From assembly GCF_014202425.1 (NCBI RefSeq), contig NZ_JACHGT010000004.1, positions 200,307 through 264,306 of the forward strand: a stretch of 64,000 bases of DNA, read 5' to 3'. The position numbers were made by a program, and so were the translations under genes. The DNA comes from Phytomonospora endophytica. Its GTDB lineage: Bacteria; Actinomycetota; Actinomycetes; Mycobacteriales; Micromonosporaceae. Shown one piece after another: positions 61,155 to 64,000 of the stretch (position 1 is its first letter; each line of letters opens with the position of its first letter). Below the pieces are notes generated by a model. It did no database searches. It had not been told where the DNA came from and worked only from the letters and a program-made list of their open reading frames with translations.

Positions 61155-64000
61155 GTGAGAAGAACCATGCGACTGATCGTCGGCGGCGCGGCCACGGCCG
61201 CGCTGCTGTTGAGCACGGCCCCGGCGGTGATCGCCGATCCCGGCGACCCGGGCGGCGCCACCAGCGCCGTACCGCCCGCCGACGGGCGCGGCCACATCGT
61301 CACCCTCGTGACCGGCGACCGGGTGACCGTCGCCGCCGACGGGACGACGGACTTCGCCGCGGCGACAGGCCGCGAGAACATCGGCCACCGGCGGTTCGCC
61401 GACGGCGATGCGTTGTACGTCGTCCCGAACGACGCCGTCGAGGCGATGCGCGACGGGCGCGTCGACCGTCGGCTGTTCGACGTCACGGGCCTGATCCGCG
61501 ACGGCTACGCCGATCGCGACGAACTGCCCCTCATCGTCTCCGGGGGCGCGGCCTCGCGTTCGGCCCTCGCCGGGGGCACCCGCCTGGACAGCGTCGACGC
61601 GACCGCCTCGGTGGTCGCGGGGGCCGAGCTCCCGGCGCTGTGGAGCTCGATGAGCGGCGCCGGAGCCCGCTCGGGCGCGACCAGGATCGTCCTGGACGGC
61701 AAGGCGCGGCTGACCCTCGACCAGAGCGTGCCGCAGATCGGTGCGCCCGCCGCGTGGGAGGCCGGGTACGACGGCACCGGCGTGACCATCGCGGTCCTCG
61801 ACAGCGGCTGGGATCCCACCCACCCCGACCTCGTCGACCGGGTCACCAAGGCCGAGAACTTCACCGACGAGGCCGACGCCGTCGACCGCGCCGGGCACGG
61901 CACGCACGTCACCTCGATCGCGGCGGGCACCGGCGCCGGGTCGGCGGGCAGGTACAAGGGCGTCGCGCCCGGCGCGAACGTGATCGTCGGCAAGGTCTGC
62001 ACCAGCGACGGTTACTGCACCTACAGCGACATGATCGAGGGCATGGAATGGGCCGCGGCCCAGGGCGCGTCCGTGGTCAACATCAGCATCGGCGGATCGC
62101 CCTTCGAGGGCGACCCCACCGTGGAGGCCGTCGAACGCCTCACCGCCGAGACCGGGACCCTGTTCGTGATCGCCGCCGGCAACAACTACGGCGGCGGCAT
62201 CGACAGCCCCGGTGTGTCACCGTCGGCGCTGACCGTTGGCAGCGTGACCAAGTCCGACGAGTTCTCGGACTTCTCCAGCCAGGGCCCGGCCTACGACTAC
62301 ACGATGAAGCCCGACCTGGTCGCCCCGGGCAGCGCGATCACCGCCGCCCAGGCCGCCGGAACCGGTGCCGAGGGCGAGCTCTACGTCGCCTACGACGGCA
62401 CGTCCATGGCGACCCCGCACGTGACGGGCGCGGTCGCGCTGCTCAAGCAGCGGCACCCGGACTGGACGGCCGAACGGCTGAAGGACGCGCTCGTCGGCTC
62501 CGCCAAGGGCCTTGACGCCCTCGACTCCTTCCAGGAGGGCGCGGGACGGCTTGACGTCGGCCGCGGTGTCGCCCAGGAGGTCTATGCCGACGGTTCGCTG
62601 TCCTTCGGGCTGTTCAAGCACCCGCAGGACCAGGAGACGGTCGTCAAGGACGTCACCTACACCAACGACGGCGACGCCGACGTCACACTCGCGGTCACCC
62701 TCACGGGTGCCGAGGGCTTCACCGTCGACCGTCCACAGGTGACGGTCCCGGCGGGCGGAAACGCGACGGTGTCGGTGTCCTACGACCCCGACCCCGCACG
62801 CGGTTACGGCAACTTCGGCGCCGAACTGGTCGCCACCGACGGGACCGCGACCCTGCGGACCGCCGTGGGTGCCAGCACCGAGCCGGAGCTGTACACGGTC
62901 GACTTCCCGTCCACCCTCGCCGACGGCGAGACGCTCGAATACGGCGACGTCACCTACTGGAACCTCGACACCGACGAGCGGGGCAGCACCTGGGACTACC
63001 GGCCGGACGGGACGCCGTACGCGCGGCTGACCCCGGGTCGTTACGCGTTCGCCTACGTGACCCTGAGCTCCGACGGCACCGACACACCGATCGCCTCCTT
63101 CACCGACAAGGCGGCGGAGGTCCACGCCGACATGACGGTGGCCTTCGACGCCGCCTCCGCCGGAGAGGTGACCACCGACGTCACCTTCGCCGAGGGCGAG
63201 GTGCAGGAGGCCGCCGACGTCGAGTTGAGGCTTGGCGCGACCGAGGACCCGCACAGCGGGATCGGCGCGAACATGTCGCTCGGCGAGTTCCGGATCCGCT
63301 TGCTGCCGGGTTCGTCGAACCTGTCGACCAGGCTGGACGTGTGGCAGCTCTTCGCCGCCGATGAGGGCGAGTTCTACCTCGCGGAAAGGCGTGAGGGCCC
63401 GCTGCCCGACGGTCTGGCGCTGTCCTACGACGAGTCCGATCTGGGCGTCGTCGAGCACGTGATCCACGGCCAGGGCGCGGAGAAGTCCGAGGTGTACCTG
63501 GGGTCGGGCCGTAACGGGAGCGGCATCCGGACGCTGCGAACGGCTCCCGGGACCTACCGGATCCATTACACGCCGGGCCAATGGGGATCCGGGCTGAGTT
63601 TCCACAGCTCCGACTTCCTGACCTGGGAGGAGCAGAACCAGACGCACGTGGTGACCGCCGGAACGTCCTCGGTGATGAACTGGAACAAGGCGCCGCTCGG
63701 GGCCGGCTTCGGTTCCGAGCTCGGCGTGCGGATGTCGAGGCAGTTCATCTACGTCGACCTGGGCATGTTCAGCGGCCCGGACCTGGGGACGGCCTACTGG
63801 AACGGCTTCCCGGACAGCCGTATCGTCCTGTCCGCCAACGGTGAGACGGTGCTCGACACCCCGTACGCCGGGACCAACCGTTTCGAGATCCCGCCGGGAC
63901 TGTCGGGAGACTTCACCTTCACCTGCGAGATGGAGCGGGACGTCCCCTGGAGCGACATCGGCACGAAGTCCACCGTGGAGTTCGGGTTCAGCGGGGCGCC
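61155..64000 (+). CDS. Secreted S8 subtilase, 3' end cut by window
   Basis: The frame is open from the GTG at 61155 to the window edge (948 codons). A Sec signal covers about residues 1-27 (MRLIVGGAATAALLLS within it). A propeptide with HIVTLVTGDRVTVAADG, typical of large actinobacterial subtilases, follows. The catalytic domain has Asp216 (VLDSGWDPTHPD), His248 (AGHGTHVTS) and Ser417 (GTSMATPHV), with Asn in AAGNNYGG. From about residue 470 on there are several beta-sandwich domains. An ATG four codons later is an alternative start; GGAG lies ten bases before the GTG. It is not mycosin-like in length, so a direct role in the adjacent WXG system is doubtful. Confidence 0.92.
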   Translation, partial: MRRTMRLIVGGAATAALLLSTAPAVIADPGDPGGATSAVPPADGRGHIVTLVTGDRVTVAADGTTDFAAATGRENIGHRRFADGDALYVVPNDAVEAMRDGRVDRRLFDVTGLIRDGYADRDELPLIVSGGAASRSALAGGTRLDSVDATASVVAGAELPALWSSMSGAGARSGATRIVLDGKARLTLDQSVPQIGAPAAWEAGYDGTGVTIAVLDSGWDPTHPDLVDRVTKAENFTDEADAVDRAGHGTHVTSIAAGTGAGSAGRYKGVAPGANVIVGKVCTSDGYCTYSDMIEGMEWAAAQGASVVNISIGGSPFEGDPTVEAVERLTAETGTLFVIAAGNNYGGGIDSPGVSPSALTVGSVTKSDEFSDFSSQGPAYDYTMKPDLVAPGSAITAAQAAGTGAEGELYVAYDGTSMATPHVTGAVALLKQRHPDWTAERLKDALVGSAKGLDALDSFQEGAGRLDVGRGVAQEVYADGSLSFGLFKHPQDQETVVKDVTYTNDGDADVTLAVTLTGAEGFTVDRPQVTVPAGGNATVSVSYDPDPARGYGNFGAELVATDGTATLRTAVGASTEPELYTVDFPSTLADGETLEYGDVTYWNLDTDERGSTWDYRPDGTPYARLTPGRYAFAYVTLSSDGTDTPIASFTDKAAEVHADMTVAFDAASAGEVTTDVTFAEGEVQEAADVELRLGATEDPHSGIGANMSLGEFRIRLLPGSSNLSTRLDVWQLFAADEGEFYLAERREGPLPDGLALSYDESDLGVVEHVIHGQGAEKSEVYLGSGRNGSGIRTLRTAPGTYRIHYTPGQWGSGLSFHSSDFLTWEEQNQTHVVTAGTSSVMNWNKAPLGAGFGSELGVRMSRQFIYVDLGMFSGPDLGTAYWNGFPDSRIVLSANGETVLDTPYAGTNRFEIPPGLSGDFTFTCEMERDVPWSDIGTKSTVEFGFSGA

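Noticed and set aside
61155-64000. Mycosin of an ESX locus
   Set aside because: Mycosins are about 400-450 residues with a C-terminal membrane helix; this protein exceeds 948 residues with multiple beta domains, and no Ecc genes are present.

Overview
The window is gene-dense, very GC-rich DNA in which nearly every codon ends in G or C and GTG starts are common. With SARP and LuxR-type ATPase regulators, Tat and lipoprotein signals, a WXG-type secretion operon and large secreted proteases, this points to a soil-type actinobacterium (class Actinomycetes). I cannot fix the genus from sequence alone. No rRNA, tRNA, CRISPR array or insertion sequence is visible. Both ends cut a gene: a C39-like peptidase on the left and a subtilase on the right.

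Layout. 1-5.6 kb: C39-like peptidase, a GT39 membrane glycosyltransferase, a class A beta-lactamase lipoprotein, a small-molecule phosphotransferase and a HigBA-type toxin-antitoxin pair. 5.7-14.1 kb: a complete potassium-pump operon read right to left (a 27-aa membrane peptide, then kdpF, A, B, C, D, E), closed by a 15-bp hairpin and preceded by an 11-bp-phased repeat that could bind KdpE. 14.1-21.3 kb: small regulator/effector units (HTH regulator with MFS pump; MerR regulator with a BtrH-like Cys/His/Asp protein; a copper chaperone overlapping a DyP peroxidase). 21.4-27.4 kb: a PLP decarboxylase, a SARP/AfsR-type regulator and an SDR.

27.4-34.7 kb is a proteolysis region. One polypeptide carries both an M4 endopeptidase and an M28 aminopeptidase. 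Next to it is an ArsR-like regulator followed by a subtilase whose only start that gives a proper signal peptide is an AUC codon. 34.8-39.2 kb: membrane proteins, a luciferase-like oxidoreductase, a transglycosylase-like wall hydrolase, and a divergent MarR/epoxide hydrolase pair with twin operators. 39.3-44.9 kb: an orphan, doubly truncated Tc-toxin (TcB/TcC) YD-repeat protein beside a LuxR-family ATPase regulator.

45-56.7 kb holds several divergent regulator/effector pairs: a DHA2 pump near an ArsR regulator, a WYL regulator facing a P450 that lacks the ExxR glutamate, a TetR regulator facing an MFS pump plus a 2-oxoglutarate-type oxygenase, and a LysR regulator facing a multicopper oxidase operon. 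57.2-57.6 kb contains what looks like the decayed end of an LPXTG wall protein. 57.8-61.0 kb is an overlapping five-gene unit (two YbaB-like proteins, a small WXG/EspC-like protein, a longer W-x-G protein and a membrane protein) that looks like a type VII secretion substrate module without its machinery. A second secreted subtilase follows.
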